Positions 1 through 7,712 of a stretch of DNA of 47,301 nt are shown in pieces; the stretch's first letter is position 1, and each line of letters opens with the position of its first letter. The translations under genes were made by a program, and so were the position numbers. The notes below the pieces were generated by a model. The model had not been told where the DNA came from, did no database searches, and worked only from the letters and a program-made list of their open reading frames with translations. This stretch comes from a virus: positions 1-47,301 of the IMG/VR virus record IMGVR_UViG_3300042470_000391; one strand, 5' to 3'.

Positions 1-44
1 CCCGTGTGAAGAGGCCCTAGTATCTAGCGAGCTTCTTTCTTTCA

Positions 45-1268
45 GTGACACGAATCCTCTACTGCGGAGACGTTGGCGTACAGACGGGCTTCGGCAGGGT
101 GGCCGAATATCTCATTCCCGCCCTCGCTAAAGATCATGACGTGTTTGCACTGTGCGTCAATCATCACGGGGACCCTTCCCCAATGCAGCAGCATTGTCAG
201 ATGTTTCCGGCGATGGCACATGGCTCCGACCCATTCGGTTCCCATCGCATTGCTGAACTGGTGCAAACCATTCAGCCTGACGTGGTGTTTATTGTCAATG
301 ACATTTGGGTGGCGGTCACGCTTGTTGACAAAATTGAGCCACTGAAGGAAAAGCTCGGCTTCAAAACCTGCGTTTACACGCCTATCGACTCCTACGGTCT
401 ATTCCCTGAGCTACTTCCCGCTCTGAACAAATGGGACAAGCTCATCACCTACACAGAGTTTGCGAAGGGCGAGATTGAAAAGATGGGCTACGAGCGTCCG
501 ATTGGCGTTGTGGGCCATGGCACGGACTTTACCAAGTTCTTCCCCATTGACAAGCAGCAATGCCGGAAGGATGTTGGCGTGCCAGATGATGCGTTCATTG
601 TATTCAATGGCAACAGAAACCAGCCGCGCAAGCGCATTGACTTGACCATCAAGGGCTTTATCAAGTTTGCAAAGGACAAGCCTGATGCTCGCCTGTGGCT
701 CAACATGGGAGCCAAAGATATGGGCTGGGAACTGATCCCTTTGTTCAAACGTGTGGCTAGGGACGCAGGCTACGACCCTGCGGGCAAGCTCATTCTCACC
801 AGCCCCAATTTTTCCACGCATAACTGTCTTCCCATTGAGCAGCTCAACAAGGTGTATAACGCAGTGGACGTGGGCATCAACACTTGTCTGGGCGAGGGGT
901 GGGGCTTGGTCAACACTGAACATGCCGCTACTGGCCGCCCGCAGCTAGTGCCAGACCACACAAGCCTGAAGGAAATCTTTAGCGACGTGCCTCGCATTCG
1001 CATTGAAAGCTGGGAAACCGACAGGAACTATGGACTGGAGCGCGGGCAAGTATCGCCCGATCACCTTGCCGAACTGCTCACGGAATACTACGAAGATCGA
1101 GACAAGATGAACGATGATGGTGCGTGGTGCTATTCACGCATTCATGAGGACCAATTCTCTTGGGAGAATGTCACTGACAAGATGCTTGGCTATATCAATG
1201 AATTGCTCAAGCCTGTCGTTGCGGTTTCTGAATTCAAAGGTTTTGGCGCTCCAGTGAAGGTGAATTGA
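45..1268 (+). CDS. Glycosyltransferase, GT4-like (GT-B fold)
   Basis: A 407-residue protein with a GT-B layout. The N-terminal half starts with a Rossmann-like strand (TRILYCGDVGVQTGFGR). The C-terminal half carries the GT4 donor-sugar motif GEGWGLVNTEHAATG near residues 283-297, followed by a PDHTSLKEIF segment typical of the family. It should transfer a sugar from a nucleotide-sugar donor; the acceptor cannot be told from sequence. The start is GTG with no strong ribosome-binding site. It heads a three-gene coupled set with another glycosyltransferase and an FkbM methyltransferase, so the set probably decorates a phage structural protein or a host surface glycan. Confidence 0.85.
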   Translation: MTRILYCGDVGVQTGFGRVAEYLIPALAKDHDVFALCVNHHGDPSPMQQHCQMFPAMAHGSDPFGSHRIAELVQTIQPDVVFIVNDIWVAVTLVDKIEPLKEKLGFKTCVYTPIDSYGLFPELLPALNKWDKLITYTEFAKGEIEKMGYERPIGVVGHGTDFTKFFPIDKQQCRKDVGVPDDAFIVFNGNRNQPRKRIDLTIKGFIKFAKDKPDARLWLNMGAKDMGWELIPLFKRVARDAGYDPAGKLILTSPNFSTHNCLPIEQLNKVYNAVDVGINTCLGEGWGLVNTEHAATGRPQLVPDHTSLKEIFSDVPRIRIESWETDRNYGLERGQVSPDHLAELLTEYYEDRDKMNDDGAWCYSRIHEDQFSWENVTDKMLGYINELLKPVVAVSEFKGFGAPVKVN

Positions 1269-1270
1269 TC

Positions 1271-1981
1271 GTGCAAGTTTCGCAAATCTTTCTGACTGAT
1301 GAAGGCGGCAAAGAACTGCCTCCTGCGCTGCAGCAATTGACAAGCACAGTTCAACAGGGCTTTCCTAGTGCGGACTATGTTCGCTACAACAACGAAACAC
1401 TGAGAGAGTTCATCGTTGAGCATTTCGGGGGCGATGTTGTCAAGGCTTATGACGGCCTCCGCTCCTATTCCAACAAGGCTGACCTTGGCCGTTATTGCAT
1501 CCTCTATGCGGTTGGTGGCTGGTATTTTGACATTGCCATTAGGCTCCATTCACCTGTAGAGCTTGCCGACCGCATTGACTTTCTTGCGTTCCGCGAGATT
1601 CAGAAGTTTACTGGCACTTGCTGGGCGTGCATGACTGCAGTGTTGTTTTCCAAGCCGGGTAATCCTGCGCTTCTGAATGCCATTGATCAAGTGGTGGAGA
1701 ATTGGCAAGACAGGTACTATGGCATCACGCCATTGTCCCCTACTGCTACTCCCGTGCTAGGGCAAGCATTGGCAAAAAATGGCGAGCAGGCATCGTTTGT
1801 CTATGGCGACTTCCTTCAGCTAACGCCCACCCACCAAAAACACAACACTGCTTTTGTTCTGCCTGACGGAACTATTCTTGCATGGGGCAAGCCTGCGGGA
1901 GGTGGCGACTTGTCTGCTTTTGGAGCCAAAGGTACGAACAACTACAATCAACTCTGGCAAGATCGGCAGATTTACCAATGA
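1271..1981 (+). CDS. DXD-type sugar transferase (GT32-like), altered DXD
   Basis: 236 residues. The segment ADLGRYCILYAVGGWYFDIAI matches the core of the 'glycosyltransferase sugar-binding region containing DXD' family, which uses a nucleotide sugar and a divalent metal. The family motif is usually GGxYxDxD; here the second Asp is Ala (YFDIA), so metal binding may be changed or lost. I chose GTG at 1271: it follows the upstream stop with the TGA-TC-GTG spacing seen at other junctions here, and has GAAGG about 10 nt upstream. A TTG at 1265 is the alternative. It overlaps the next gene by ATGA. Confidence 0.7.
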   Translation: MQVSQIFLTDEGGKELPPALQQLTSTVQQGFPSADYVRYNNETLREFIVEHFGGDVVKAYDGLRSYSNKADLGRYCILYAVGGWYFDIAIRLHSPVELADRIDFLAFREIQKFTGTCWACMTAVLFSKPGNPALLNAIDQVVENWQDRYYGITPLSPTATPVLGQALAKNGEQASFVYGDFLQLTPTHQKHNTAFVLPDGTILAWGKPAGGGDLSAFGAKGTNNYNQLWQDRQIYQ

Positions 1982-2604
1982 AATACTTTCTGGACTTTGG
2001 CACTCACTACTTAGACAATGGCGGGAAGTATTCAGATTGCGAAAGCGGCTTGCTTACGTTTGAAAAGCAACTATTTTTTGGCAAGGAGCCTCCCTATGAC
2101 TGGCATGTTCTCACGTTTGAGCCGTCTGCTCATGCAGTACAGGCAAATAAGTCCGCCATTCCCTCCATTGAAAAACGCTTTCTTTCGTTTCAGGCTTTTC
2201 ATGCTGCTATTGGCACAGAAGATGCCCTAGTCACTTTCAAGTGGCTGCCTGGTTATAGCGCTGCGTCTACTTGCGTGATGGAGCCACTGGCGGAAATTGA
2301 GCGGCACCAATGCCAAGAGCTTTACGTGGAGTCAATGGACGTAAAGCGAGTGGTGCAAGAAATCATCGACGCGGACGACGAAGCGACCATCTATATCAAG
2401 TGCGACATTGAAGGAGCAGAGTTTACTGTATTGCCGCGTTTACTGGAAGTCGAAAACGTGGGGCAATGGGTGAAAACAATTTATGTTGAGTGGCATGATC
2501 GCTTCTGGCAAGGTAAGCCACGTCACAACGAGATTCTGCAGACCAAGGCTACGATTGTGGAAGACTGCGCCAAGTCAAAGGTGGCGCTTTATGTCTGGGT
2601 TTAA
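1978..2604 (+). CDS. FkbM-family methyltransferase
   Basis: 208 residues from the ATG that overlaps the preceding stop (ATGA). It contains an N-terminal motif I-like DFGTHYLDNG (residues 5-14), an FEP motif, and IKCDIEGAEFTVLPRLL near residue 140 followed by IYVEWHDRF, the hallmarks of FkbM SAM-dependent methyltransferases. These usually O-methylate sugars. Being coupled to two glycosyltransferases, it probably caps the glycan they build. An open frame extends further upstream, but it would overlap the previous gene by about 100 bp, so the ATGA start is preferred. Confidence 0.8.
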   Translation: MKYFLDFGTHYLDNGGKYSDCESGLLTFEKQLFFGKEPPYDWHVLTFEPSAHAVQANKSAIPSIEKRFLSFQAFHAAIGTEDALVTFKWLPGYSAASTCVMEPLAEIERHQCQELYVESMDVKRVVQEIIDADDEATIYIKCDIEGAEFTVLPRLLEVENVGQWVKTIYVEWHDRFWQGKPRHNEILQTKATIVEDCAKSKVALYVWV

Positions 2605-2606
2605 CA

Positions 2607-3200
2607 ATGGCCGACAAAAAGCAGCAAGCAAAAATTCGGCTTGTTTTGCGTGAGTTCAAAAGCGGCAAGCTCAAAAGCAGCAGTGGGGAGAAGGTTGTTG
2701 ACCCCCGACGCGCTCTCGCCATTGCCCTCTCAGAAGCTGGCATGTCGCGCAAGCCCAAAAAGGACATGGGGGATGAATACTACCTTGCTTTCATGAAAGA
2801 GCTTGGCGGCGATGACGACGACGATGATGACGATGATGAGGAAGAAGATGACAGGGGCGACTCCGAATCATTTTCTCCTCCATCGTCCGTTCGCTCTGCC
2901 GCTCGCAGAGGGCTTGAGCTGCGCAAGAAGCATGGCAAAGGCGGCCTGACCACGCAAGAGGCAGGCAAGCAAGGCATTGGCAGTGGCGTGGCCAGGGCAA
3001 CAAGCTTGGCCAATGGAGAGGCAGTGAGCTACGAAACGATCAAGCGCATGGCGGCATTCTTCTCTCGGCACGAAAAGAACAAGAGCGGAGGCGAGGATGA
3101 TGCTGGCCGAATCGCTTGGTTGCTCTGGGGATCGGACGCGGGTAGGGCGTGGGCAAGTCGCATCATTAAGATGGTTGAGAGTCGCCGCAAAAAGCAATGA
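2607..3200 (+). CDS. Conserved phage protein, DUF6496-like N-terminus, acidic linker
   Basis: 197 residues in three parts. A basic N-terminus (residues about 5-45, VLREFKSGKLKSSSGEKVV then ALAIALSEAG) resembles the DUF6496 family. A linker near 68-85 is almost pure Asp/Glu. The C-terminal region (RSAARRGLELRKKHGKGG, then RIAWLLWGSDAGRAWA) recurs in many phage proteins, often attached to head or portal genes. The biochemical role is unknown; a head-assembly or DNA-associated role is inferred from position upstream of the capsid genes. The linker is encoded by a GAY/GAR trinucleotide run at about 2811-2850. The start follows the upstream stop after 2 nt. Confidence 0.7.
   Translation: MADKKQQAKIRLVLREFKSGKLKSSSGEKVVDPRRALAIALSEAGMSRKPKKDMGDEYYLAFMKELGGDDDDDDDDDEEEDDRGDSESFSPPSSVRSAARRGLELRKKHGKGGLTTQEAGKQGIGSGVARATSLANGEAVSYETIKRMAAFFSRHEKNKSGGEDDAGRIAWLLWGSDAGRAWASRIIKMVESRRKKQ
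2811..2852. repeat. GAY/GAR trinucleotide run
   Basis: Fourteen or so consecutive Asp/Glu codons (mostly GAT/GAC) form a near-perfect trinucleotide repeat inside the acidic linker of the 2607-3200 gene. Such runs can change length by slippage without breaking the frame. A shorter Asp run also ends the next gene. Confidence 0.6.
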
Positions 3201-3520
3201 ACGAGCACGTTCACACGATGGAAGACGAGGATGATGATGGCATTGGCATCATGCAAGCCCTCTCCATCCTGTCGGCGCATGAGCATCGGGACACTCCCCA
3301 TTGGCGGCTAGTTGAGCAGCAGCATTTCAAGAATGGGCGGCACGACGAAACCCACATGTTCGTGGAGAACTACTACGAGAAGCCGCACGAAGACTACGTG
3401 CCTGTGAAGATGCTGGTGTTTGAAGCGGAGGCTATTGCCAAGGCGTATGTCATGGCTGGCGTGGAAAGCCAGGTGAGGGCAATCAGGGGTCAGGGTATGG
3501 ACGATGATGACGACGATTGA
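3197..3520 (+). CDS. Hypothetical acidic protein
   Basis: 107 residues, starting in an ATGA overlap with the upstream gene. It is rich in His, Glu and Asp, has no membrane segment, and ends in six consecutive Asp residues. I do not recognise the family. The tail-to-tail overlap of 31 bp with the minus-strand repressor gene is unusual, because the Asp codons of one strand supply the Ser codons of the other. It closes the left group of plus-strand genes before the head module. Confidence 0.6.
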   Translation: MNEHVHTMEDEDDDGIGIMQALSILSAHEHRDTPHWRLVEQQHFKNGRHDETHMFVENYYEKPHEDYVPVKMLVFEAEAIAKAYVMAGVESQVRAIRGQGMDDDDDD

Positions 3521-3792
3521 GCATCAACGACATAACTAGGTATCCCTAAAAACCAAAGCACGGAAAGGGTGTAAAGTCCGCTAAGTGTTGCCAATTGCAC
3601 TGCGGATGGTTCTGTTTCGGCTCTTTCCATGCGGCAATAAGTGGAAGCTCCTATGTGCAGCTCTTTGGCAACATCACGCTGACTGAGCCCGCTATTAAGG
3701 CGGGCTTCTTTCATTCTTTCCGCAACGACTAGCTTGCGCTGGTGATGGGGCATCCGTGCAGCGCTAATTGTGCTGCTAACTAGGTAGCGCAT
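3490..3792 (-). CDS. XRE-family helix-turn-helix regulator
   Basis: 100 residues. Residues about 25-75 (VAERMKEARLNSGLSQRDVAKEL, then STYCRMERAETEPSAVQLATLSGLY) form a classic Cro/CI-type helix-turn-helix, so this is a DNA-binding transcriptional regulator. It is the only minus-strand gene within the structural block, and its start faces the protease/scaffold gene across about 60 bp. The start could also be the internal Met about 13 codons in. A role in controlling the head operon is inferred from position only. No integrase is visible, so it does not by itself prove lysogeny. Confidence 0.8.
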   Translation of the reverse strand: MRYLVSSTISAARMPHHQRKLVVAERMKEARLNSGLSQRDVAKELHIGASTYCRMERAETEPSAVQLATLSGLYTLSVLWFLGIPSYVVDAQSSSSSSIP

Positions 3793-3848
3793 GGTGTTTC
3801 ATCTCTGGTACAAGAATTGCAGTATAGACAGCTCCATTCGTTAGTGTT

Positions 3849-3864
3849 GTTTCATGAGCGAAAC
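3849..3864. promoter_or_regulatory. Possible operator: inverted repeat GTTTC-N6-GAAAC
   Basis: A perfect 5-bp inverted repeat with a 6-bp spacer spans the ATG of the protease/scaffold gene, in the divergent region served by the XRE regulator. Another GTTTC lies at 3796-3800, next to the regulator start, but without a partner. The short length means chance is possible. Confidence 0.25.
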
Positions 3865-5044
3865 TTCTTTTCGTTACGACGTATCCCCCATAGACAAGTA
3901 CGAGGTGACGCCGGAAGGCTACCTTCGTGCTTGGGCGACCATTGCGCGTACTGGTGTGCAACTGTACACTGACGCCGATGGCTCCATTCGTAAGGAATAC
4001 CGTCCAGCGGAAGAAGTTGGCTCGGGAGAAAGTCTTGCTTCATTTGCGGGCAAGGCAATCACATTTGAACATCCATCAGTTCTTCTTGATAGCTCCAATA
4101 CCAAGGACTATCAGATTGGCTTCACTGGTACGGACATTGTTTATGACAACGGCTTTGTCCGTGCTGTCATGACGATTACTGACAGGGAAGCCATTGAGAA
4201 GATTCTGCGGAAAGATGTTCAAGAGGTGAGCGCGGGCTACAGAGTTGAATACGACTCGACACCTGGCGTTACCGACGACGGCGAGCACTATGACGGCGTT
4301 CAACGCTCAATTAGTGGCAATCATGTGGCCGTTGTCAGGCGTGGCCGCGCAGGCCCGCAAGTGAAGCTGCATCTTGATCGCCTTGATGCGGCAAATCCAA
4401 CCCTACTCAATTACGAGGAACCATCTATGACTGCGAAAGTCAATTTCGATGGCGCTGAGTTTGAGGTGAGCGAAAGCGTTGCGCTGGCGGTCACCAAAGA
4501 ACGAGAGGATGCCAAGAAGTCTTACGAGGACATGAAGAAGATGTACGACGGCATGATGGCCGAAGCATCCAAGATGAAAGAAGAAATGGACGCAATGGAG
4601 AAGGAGATGAAAGGGAAGATGGACGCTGCCGAAGGCCGCGCCGACGCCCTTGCTCAAGAACTTGAAGCCGCCAAGGCTGATCTTGAGGCCGCCAAGCAAG
4701 TGAACGTTGATTCGCTTGTAGACGAGCGCATCGCTCTCATTGACAAGGCTCGCACCACTCTGGACAGCGAGTTTGACTTCTCTGGCAAGACTGCTCGGGA
4801 AATCATGGAAGCCTCTATCAAGGCTGTACGTGGCGATTCTGACCTGTCGGAGCGTTCCGACGATTACGTGATGGCCATGTTCGACACCCTGTCGGAAACC
4901 GCCCGCAAGGATTCGGCTTCGACTGACAACCTCCGCAAGGCCGTGGCTTCTATCGCCGCGCCTGTGGCTGCACCGTCTTCCTATATGGAGCGTCTGCAGA
5001 ACGGCTGGAAAACCCCCCTTTCCGTTACTAAGGAGAAGCGCTGA
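3854..5044 (+). CDS. Head maturation protease fused to scaffold (DUF2213)
   Basis: 396 residues. Residues 1-175 match the DUF2213 phage protease-like domain, with a Ser-containing VSAGYRVEYD and the conserved GNHVAVVRRGRAG (candidate catalytic Ser and His). Residues about 205-300 are a long charged coiled coil (EREDAKKSYEDMKKMYD onward), as expected of a scaffold, and the C-terminal part is mainly helical. It should guide and then clear the scaffold during procapsid assembly. It lies directly upstream of the decoration and major capsid genes. An internal ATG with its own ribosome-binding site at 4427 may yield a scaffold-only product. Confidence 0.8.
   Translation: MSETSFRYDVSPIDKYEVTPEGYLRAWATIARTGVQLYTDADGSIRKEYRPAEEVGSGESLASFAGKAITFEHPSVLLDSSNTKDYQIGFTGTDIVYDNGFVRAVMTITDREAIEKILRKDVQEVSAGYRVEYDSTPGVTDDGEHYDGVQRSISGNHVAVVRRGRAGPQVKLHLDRLDAANPTLLNYEEPSMTAKVNFDGAEFEVSESVALAVTKEREDAKKSYEDMKKMYDGMMAEASKMKEEMDAMEKEMKGKMDAAEGRADALAQELEAAKADLEAAKQVNVDSLVDERIALIDKARTTLDSEFDFSGKTAREIMEASIKAVRGDSDLSERSDDYVMAMFDTLSETARKDSASTDNLRKAVASIAAPVAAPSSYMERLQNGWKTPLSVTKEKR
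4427..5044 (+). CDS. Nested scaffold protein (internal in-frame start)
   Basis: The internal ATG at codon 192 of the protease gene is preceded by GAGGA at 4415-4419, 7 nt away, which is better than the site at the main start. Translation from here would give a 205-residue coiled-coil protein beginning MTAKVNFDGAEFEVSES, exactly at the boundary between protease and scaffold regions. Phage lambda (C/Nu3) and herpesviruses use the same nested arrangement. Expression is inferred from the sequence. Confidence 0.45.
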   Translation: MTAKVNFDGAEFEVSESVALAVTKEREDAKKSYEDMKKMYDGMMAEASKMKEEMDAMEKEMKGKMDAAEGRADALAQELEAAKADLEAAKQVNVDSLVDERIALIDKARTTLDSEFDFSGKTAREIMEASIKAVRGDSDLSERSDDYVMAMFDTLSETARKDSASTDNLRKAVASIAAPVAAPSSYMERLQNGWKTPLSVTKEKR

Positions 5045-5046
5045 TC

Positions 5047-5613
5047 ATGGCCGTCACCTTCACTCAAACTGCAACTGGCGTCACTGGTGGCGTGCAGCAG
5101 GCTTATGCCCTGCAGCATGATCCCCTGCTGGAAGGCCAGCTTTCCGACATGCGCGACAACACCATTGGCACCTATGTCAATGAAACTGGCGCCGTGCTTG
5201 CTTTCGGCAATGTGCTCACCTACGCAAGCGGTGGCACTGTTGATAACTCTGCTCAGACCATCTCTGGCACCACTGCTCCCGTAGTGGGCGTCAATATCCT
5301 CACTTATATTGACGAGACTGCCGAAGATGCCAACAGCCGTCCTGGCGTGAAAGCCAATCAGGCTCTTAACGTCATGAACGAAGGCGCCGTGGCCGTCTAT
5401 GTGCATGGTTCTGTCACCCCTGCCTCGGCTGTGCGCGTGATTCACACTGCTACTGGCGTCAAGTATGCCGGTCAGTTCCACGCCACGTCCATCTCTGGCC
5501 GCACTGCTGTGCTCTCCAATGCTCGCTACCTGACTAGCGCTGCTTCTGGGCTGGCCATCCTTGAGCTGAACGGTCCCTCGTTCACGCTTACCGCTGACAC
5601 CACCACTGCTTGA
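5047..5613 (+). CDS. Probable head decoration/cement protein
   Basis: 188 residues, Ala/Thr/Val/Gly-rich and beta-rich, with no Cys. It sits between the protease/scaffold and the major capsid protein, the usual place for capsid cement or decoration genes. The pattern of a GxxLxFGxVxTYxxGG-like segment followed by PVVGVNI resembles phage structural cement (gp24-like/DUF2190-like) proteins. It would bind capsomer surfaces and stabilise the shell. It starts 2 nt after the previous stop in a TGATCATG junction. The family assignment rests on context as much as on sequence. Confidence 0.6.
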   Translation: MAVTFTQTATGVTGGVQQAYALQHDPLLEGQLSDMRDNTIGTYVNETGAVLAFGNVLTYASGGTVDNSAQTISGTTAPVVGVNILTYIDETAEDANSRPGVKANQALNVMNEGAVAVYVHGSVTPASAVRVIHTATGVKYAGQFHATSISGRTAVLSNARYLTSAASGLAILELNGPSFTLTADTTTA

Positions 5614-5614
5614 T

Positions 5615-5620
5615 AGGAGG
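5615..5620 (+). promoter_or_regulatory. Strong ribosome-binding site of the major capsid gene
   Basis: A full AGGAGG lies 8 nt before the capsid ATG. Few starts in this window have so complete a Shine-Dalgarno sequence, which fits the need for very high capsid synthesis. Confidence 0.8.
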
Positions 5621-5628
5621 CCCTACCA

Positions 5629-6534
5629 ATGTCTGAATTTCGTATGGATGAGGCGGGCCTGTTTCTTGAGCGTCAGCTTGAGTACATCCGCCCCCAAGTG
5701 TTTGAAACCGTCTACGCGGACATCAAATACCCCACTATTCTGCCTGTGACTGCCGAAGCCGGTAACGCAGCGCAAACCTTCACCTACCGCGTGATGGACA
5801 GCACTGGCGACTTCCGCCTGCTGGCTGACGCTGCTGATGATCTGCCTCGGGCTGACATCAGCCAAGTGGAGAAGAGCATCAACATCCGCTCCTTTGGCGG
5901 CAGCTTCGGCTACACCGTGCAGGAACTGCGGGCTGCTCAAATGGCCAACATCGCCCTGGAGCAGCGTCGTGCTGCTGCCGTGCGTCGCGCCTACGAGGAG
6001 AAAGTGGAAGAGATTGCCATGTTCGGTGAGGCTTCTGCTTCGCTGGCTGGTTTCTTCAACAACTCCACGGTTGACGTGCTGCAGGCTGACAAGTGGTTCA
6101 CCGACTCCGGCACCACTTCTGAGGAAATGCTTGAGCTGCTGAACTATGGCGTGACTGCCATTGTCAACGGCTCCAAGATGAAGGAAACGCCTGACACCAT
6201 CCTCATTGCCTATGAGGACTTCCGCGTGATCTCCACCCAGCGCAACTCCGATTCCTCGGACGTGACTGTGCTGGAATACTTCCTGCGCACCAACCCCTAC
6301 ATCACATCCATTGAGCCGATCAATCAGCTCGATGCAGACAACAGCGTACTGAACACCAATCGCATGGTGGTTTACAAGCGTGACCCGCAGAAGGTGCAAC
6401 TGCACATTCCGCAACCGCTTGAGCTGTTCCCGCCTCAGCAACGTGGTCTGGAGTTCGTGGTGCCTGCTCACGCTCGCGTGGGTGGTGTGGCCATCTACTT
6501 CCCCAAGAGCGTCATCTACGTTCAAAACAACTGA
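5629..6534 (+). CDS. Major capsid protein (DUF2184, HK97-like)
   Basis: 301 residues. The N-terminal region with RPQVFETVYADIKYPTILPV, the central FGGSFGYTVQELRAAQ and the C-terminal ARVGGVAIYFPKSVIYV match DUF2184 major capsid proteins of siphoviruses, which adopt the HK97 fold. It forms the icosahedral shell. It follows the protease/scaffold and cement genes, has the best ribosome-binding site in the region, and uses C-rich preferred codons more strongly than its neighbours, as expected for a highly made protein. A long antisense open frame across it is a codon shadow. Confidence 0.85.
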   Translation: MSEFRMDEAGLFLERQLEYIRPQVFETVYADIKYPTILPVTAEAGNAAQTFTYRVMDSTGDFRLLADAADDLPRADISQVEKSINIRSFGGSFGYTVQELRAAQMANIALEQRRAAAVRRAYEEKVEEIAMFGEASASLAGFFNNSTVDVLQADKWFTDSGTTSEEMLELLNYGVTAIVNGSKMKETPDTILIAYEDFRVISTQRNSDSSDVTVLEYFLRTNPYITSIEPINQLDADNSVLNTNRMVVYKRDPQKVQLHIPQPLELFPPQQRGLEFVVPAHARVGGVAIYFPKSVIYVQNN

Positions 6535-6585
6535 GGATGAGAAAGTTTAGGGCGTTAGGCTTGGCGGCAGTTCCTAGTTGAACCA

Positions 6586-6972
6586 ATGCTTATTGCTTAT
6601 CGCCCTGAACTGGAAAATCCGCCGCGTGAAGGGGGCTTTGGCGTGATCACCAATGCCGGGATTATTCAGCTCACTCCTGGCGTCAATGCAGACGTGCCTG
6701 AGTCCAAATGGGCAGAGGCTCGTCAAAACCGACAAGTGAAGCGCTTGATGGCCATTGGTGCCATTGAAGAGATGAAGGACATGCCTACTGTGCAAGACAT
6801 TCCGCAAAGCGTGGAAACCCTGTCTCAGCTTGCACAGCGCGATGCTCTCAGCATGATCGAGATTATGCACGACGAAGAGCAACTTCTTGACTGGAAGAAG
6901 ATTGAAGGCCGCATCCGCATCCGCAACGCCATCGCCCGCCGCATCGAAGCCATTAAAACAGGGAAGGCATAA
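6586..6972 (+). CDS. Hypothetical head protein downstream of capsid
   Basis: 128 residues. The first half holds a short beta-rich stretch (GGFGVITNAGIIQLTPGVN) and the second half is helical and charged. I do not recognise the family. Placed between the capsid gene and the DUF4054 connector, it may be a head-completion or decoration protein. A 51-nt spacer separates it from the capsid gene; it contains only a 14-codon frame starting at 6537. Confidence 0.55.
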   Translation: MLIAYRPELENPPREGGFGVITNAGIIQLTPGVNADVPESKWAEARQNRQVKRLMAIGAIEEMKDMPTVQDIPQSVETLSQLAQRDALSMIEIMHDEEQLLDWKKIEGRIRIRNAIARRIEAIKTGKA

Positions 6973-6974
6973 CC

Positions 6975-7289
6975 ATGGCCGTCACTGCATCTGGCTTTTT
7001 GGAGCGGTTTCCTGAGTTTGAACCCCATCCATCGGGGATCGTTAATGGAGCCATTACTGAAGCATCGGCGGATGTAAGCGAGGACATTTTTGGCAGTCAA
7101 ACCGACCGCGCCATCAAGCACCTTGCGGCTCACATTATTGCCATTCAACTTGCGCAAATGGGCATCCAAATTGGTGCCACTGAAGGCAAGGTTTATGGCA
7201 AAGGGCTTGAGGCCACGCAATATGGCCAAGAGTTCAAACGAATGCTTGAAACCGTCGCTGGTTCCACTTCCATTGGCTTCGTCGCATGA
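6975..7289 (+). CDS. Head-tail connector protein (DUF4054)
   Basis: 104 residues. The N-terminal FLERFPEFE and the central AIKHLAAHIIAIQLAQ helix are typical of DUF4054, a family of small helical head-completion/adaptor proteins found just after the capsid gene in siphoviruses. It likely forms part of the ring joining the portal to the tail. It starts 2 nt after the previous stop and overlaps the next gene by ATGA. Confidence 0.75.
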   Translation: MAVTASGFLERFPEFEPHPSGIVNGAITEASADVSEDIFGSQTDRAIKHLAAHIIAIQLAQMGIQIGATEGKVYGKGLEATQYGQEFKRMLETVAGSTSIGFVA

Positions 7290-7675
7290 TTAACGGCCTG
7301 TCGCCACTCGCTAATGCCACCCTGGTTTGGCAAGTGGCTTCGGGCTATGCTCTGGACGAAGAAACTGGCAATTACGTTGGCCTGTCATCAGGCGTCACGT
7401 ACTATGCCAGTCTCAAGCAAAAGAGCAATCCACGGTATGACTACCTTCTAGGCGCTGACAACACGGCAGTGTACATGGAAGGCAGGCTGACAGGGCCTCT
7501 GGCATTGTCTGGCATCACTCCTGGGAGTTCGGCTGCTGCAACGATCAATGGAAGGGAAGGACGGTTTGAGCTATTGCCCAATGAACACATTGCCGAACAC
7601 TACTGGCAGTTCTTAGGCACGCCAATCAGGGGCATTTTTAGACTGGTTGGCAAAGGAAGCGTACAGAACGTCTGA
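7286..7675 (+). CDS. Putative head-tail joining protein
   Basis: 129 residues, beta-rich, coupled by ATGA to the DUF4054 gene. Position and size fit the small stopper/completion proteins found between the adaptor and the tail tube in siphoviruses. The C-terminal half (GREGRFELLP, then GIFRLVGKGSVQNV) looks like a small beta-barrel. No domain is recognised with certainty. Confidence 0.5.
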   Translation: MINGLSPLANATLVWQVASGYALDEETGNYVGLSSGVTYYASLKQKSNPRYDYLLGADNTAVYMEGRLTGPLALSGITPGSSAAATINGREGRFELLPNEHIAEHYWQFLGTPIRGIFRLVGKGSVQNV

Positions 7676-7712
7676 CGCTTAACCACTTTCTCTTTCTATT
7701 GAGGATTTTCAA

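Noticed and set aside
1-44. End of an upstream gene
   Set aside because: A TGA at 7-9 could end one, but three codons are too few to support a call.
5623-6525. 300-codon antisense open frame across the major capsid gene
   Set aside because: It mirrors the biased codon use of the capsid gene, has no ribosome-binding site, is His/Val/Leu low-complexity and matches no family.
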